Positions 61,255 to 64,000 of a stretch of DNA of 64,000 nucleotides are shown here, piece after piece. Each line of letters begins with the position of its first letter. Position 1 is the first letter of the stretch. Source of the DNA: Loripinus fragilis (Eukaryota; Mollusca; Bivalvia; Lucinida; Lucinidae). Under the pieces are notes generated by a model. It did no database searches and was not told the origin of the DNA. It saw only the letters and a program-made list of their open reading frames with translations. Where the stretch lies: assembly GCA_964019695.1 (NCBI GenBank), contig OZ026515.1, positions 39,262,994 to 39,326,993 of the forward strand. The letters run 5' to 3'. Made by a program: the position numbers and the translations under genes.

Positions 61255-62230
61255 TACCCCCCTCCCAAACTTTGTGGTGGGTATACTGTTTTCACGTTGT
61301 ACGTGTGTGCATCCGTCCGTAATGTTTTGTTTCCTTAATATCTTGAAGAGTCATCGCTGGATTTTCATCAAACCTGGCAAACATGTTCATATATGCAAGA
61401 CAAATACTTTAAACAGAAAATTAAGGGCTAGGGGCCAATTCTATCAGAGTTATTTCCCTTTGTAGTTCTTAATGGCTTTTTATATTGGGTTTTATGCTTA
61501 TGCTATTGTAGTCCATACACTGGCCAATCAACTCCTACCACAGCTTTTGATGGAACAATTTGATACTTTGCCTATACAATGTAGACACATTGAACATATG
61601 CATGAAGGAATTTGGTTCAGAAAAAATAATTTTTGACAAATGACAGCTGTGAGAAATTAGACCATTTTTCCCTAATAAAGCTTTTGTATATGCATAGATG
61701 GTGCCTTCATGGGCCAATCAACTCCTACCACAGCTTTTAATGGAGCAATTTGATAGTTTGCCTATACAATAAAGACACATTAATCATATGCATGAAGGAG
61801 TCTGGTTAAAAAAAAAATGACAAAATGACAGCTATGAGAACTTAGCCAATTATTCCCTTATAGGGCTTTTGTATATGCATGGATAGTGCCGGATCTACTC
61901 CTACCACAGCTTTTGATGGAGAAATTCGATACTTTACTGATACAATGTAGACACATTGAACATATGCATGAAGGAGTTTGGTTTGGAAAATATAATTTTT
62001 GTTTGCATAGATTCTACTGAAATCTTCTTTTCAAAACTAAGGTCTGCTGGTTTGAACTATAACATGCCAAATTTTTCACTGACTCTTACTGTGTATCTAA
62101 TAAGCATTGCTTATTTGACTTTTTTCATTTTTCTTAGAATATGCCAAGTTTTTTCACTGACTCTTACTTTGTATCTAAGAAGCATTGCTTATTTGACTTT
62201 TTCATTTTTCTTAGAATATAGTGTTTGGGA
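61255..62230 (+). mobile_element. TATACCCCCC-ended element with internal tandem repeats
   Basis: It starts TATACCCCCCTCCCAAACTTTG and GGTGGGTATACTGTTTTCACG. Three units of about 185 bp follow from 61524, 61713 and 61890 (CAACTCCTACCACAGCTTTTG, AGACACATTGAACATATGCA, TGAAGGA). Then comes an 81-bp tandem pair at about 62064-62219 (TTTTTCACTGACTCTTACT, AAGCATTGCTTATTTGAC). The closing end was not found. Confidence 0.75.
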
Positions 62231-62275
62231 TAGTCCATTGTATATATCAAAGGGTGTCAGGGTTTTTTTATATTT

Positions 62276-63997
62276 TTAGCTCACCTGAGCCGAAGGCTCA
62301 TGGGTGAGCTAATAGTATACCAGTCACTCCGTCGTCCGTCCGTCCGTCCGTCGTCCGTCCGTCCGTCCGTCCGTCCGTCAACATTTTCAAACAACTTCTC
62401 CTCTGAAACCACTGGACCAATTAAACTCAAATTTTATATGGAGACTCCTTAGGACGCGGGAACGAAAGTTTGTTCAAATGGTCCTCGTCACATGACCAAG
62501 ATGGCCGCCACGCCCATATATGGTAAAAACCCTTTAAAAATCTTCTTCTCCAGAACCAGAAGGCCGATGACCTTGGGACTTGGTATGTAGCATTGGGTTA
62601 GTGGGGCCTACCAAGTTTGTTCAAATGATGATCCTAGGTTGACCTTGACCTACTTAACGTCAAGGTCAAATTTGCTTCCTAATGCATTTAAATGGGATTT
62701 TTTTTGAAAAGTTGATATTTTGAATACTATTGAAGCCAAAGTTATTATTTTCACTTGATATGTTTAACCTAATGAGACAATGGCTATAAATAAGTTCCAA
62801 AGGTCAAGGTTGACCTTTGACCTTTCAGCTAAGTCGCTCATATTGGAGTCCCATCTATATATTAAATCATAGTTTTCTCACAAACCATTGGCCCAATTTA
62901 AGTCAAATTTCATTTGAAGACCCCTTATGCTAAGTTAGCCAAAATTTATACAAAATATTTTGGTCACATGACCAAGATGGCCGCCATGCCCATATATGGT
63001 AAAAACCCTTTAAAAATATTCTTCTCCACAACCAGAAGACCGGTGACCTTGGGACTTGGTATGTAGCATTGGGGATGTGGGGCCTACCAAGTTTGTTCAA
63101 ATGATGATCCTAGGTTGACCTTGACCTTCTATACGTCAAGGTCAAATTCGGTTCCTAATGCATTTAAATGGGATTTTTATTTGCAAAGTTGATTTTTGAA
63201 TACTGTTGAAGCCAAAGTCATTATTCTCACTTGATATGTTAAACCTAATGAGACAATGGCTATAAATAAGTTTCAAAGGTCAAGGTTGACCTTTTACTTT
63301 TCAGCCAAGGTCGCTCATATTGGAGTCCCATCAACACACTAAAACATAGTTTCCTCAGAGGCCACTAGGCCAATTGAACTCAAATTTCATATGAAGACTC
63401 CTCATGATAGGTTAGCCAAAATTTATACCAATTGCACTGGTCAAATGGCCAAGATGGCCACCATGCCCATATATGGTAAAAACCAATTAAAATATCTTCT
63501 TCTCTGGAACCAAAAGGCCAATGGCCTTGGGACTTGGTATGTAGCATTGCGGATGTAGGCCCTATCCAATTTGCACAAATGATGAATCTAGGTTGACCTT
63601 CTTTATAGCAATGTCAAATTGAATTCCTAATGCATTTATTTGGGAAAATTCTTGAAATAACTATTTAGGCCAAAATCATAATACTTGCAAGACATGTTTA
63701 ACCTAATGAGACATTGGCTTTATATAAGTACCAAATGTCAAGCTGACCTGTGACCTTTTATCCAAGGCCACTCATTTGGACTGGCACATACCTATCTAAA
63801 CATCTTTTCCTCAGAAATCACTGGGCTGTTTGATGGAGTATTCATTGGATTGGTTAGGTCACTTGACCAAAATGGCTGCAACCCCAATATGTGGTAAAGC
63901 GAAATTTGTTTCGTTATAAGCTGTAGTTCACCTTGACCTATTTTAACATTATTAAGGAGATCAGGTGAGCGCCTCAGGACCTTCAGGTCCTCTAGTT
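62276..63997 (+). mobile_element. AGCTCACCTGAGC-ended element, about 1.7 kb
   Basis: The left end is AGCTCACCTGAGCCGAAGGC TCATGGGTGAGCT with a (CCGT)n run at 62329-62379. The right end is AGGTGAGCGCCTCAGGACC, TTCAGGTCCTCTAGTTT. Between them lie three to four units of about 440-490 bp starting near 62395, 62875, 63345 and 63800. Each has CCACTGG(A/C)CCAATT, GACCAAGATGGCCGCCA, CATATATGGTAAAAACC, GACTTGGTATGTAGCATTG, GGTTGACCTTGACC and CTAATGAGACAATGGC. No coding. Confidence 0.88.
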
Positions 63998-64000
63998 TAA

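Overview
The window is nuclear DNA of an animal, most likely a bivalve mollusc. The evidence is short exons split by long AT-rich introns, GT-AG splice sites, tRNA-derived SINEs, hairpin MITEs in very high copy number, and long low-complexity elements rich in GTGACCTTGACC-type motifs with AGCTCACCTGAGC-type ends, which are common in bivalve genomes. The species cannot be fixed from sequence alone. There is no bacterial-style operon and no CRISPR array.

Three protein-coding genes are supported. (1) At 12380-17916 (+) a four-exon gene behind a TATA box and a GC box encodes a predicted secreted protein of about 475 residues: a signal peptide, a compact head carrying all six cysteines, then a cysteine-free tail of about 390 residues that is Arg/Gly/Pro-rich, then Gly-Gln repeats, then Pro-His-Gly repeats. 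I do not recognise a family; it is the best candidate for a lineage-specific product. (2) At 27933-37847 (-) six exons encode a complete ARL3 small GTPase of 184 residues. (3) At 44462-57013 (+) five coding exons encode about the first 198 residues of a sideroflexin, closest to SFXN2; its 3' exons were not found in the last 7 kb and probably lie beyond the window.

ARL3 and SFXN2 are divergent. A segment of about 100 bp at 37848-37948, with a palindromic CRE and an ETS-type site, fits a shared bidirectional promoter. From memory, human ARL3 and SFXN2 are also adjacent and head-to-head, so this looks like an anciently conserved gene pair. A decayed second copy of the promoter region lies about 0.7 kb away. 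A possible first exon of a fourth, unrecognised gene lies at 59939-60017 behind two CCAAT boxes.

Nearly everything else is repeats. At 0-11 kb: a tandem satellite split by a decayed reverse-transcriptase element, a 29-bp minisatellite, microsatellites and G-runs. At 17.9-61 kb: at least eight families of short elements (called A to H here) with hairpin cores. Six of them share one core arm (AAACAGT...GGATCCAGATCAG and its complement) while differing in outer ends and inner loop. Many are nested, with readable target-site duplications, and several sit within 15-45 bp of exon boundaries. At 45-64 kb there are also four long elements built from internal tandem repeats. Family letters and most repeat boundaries are my own, set by eye.
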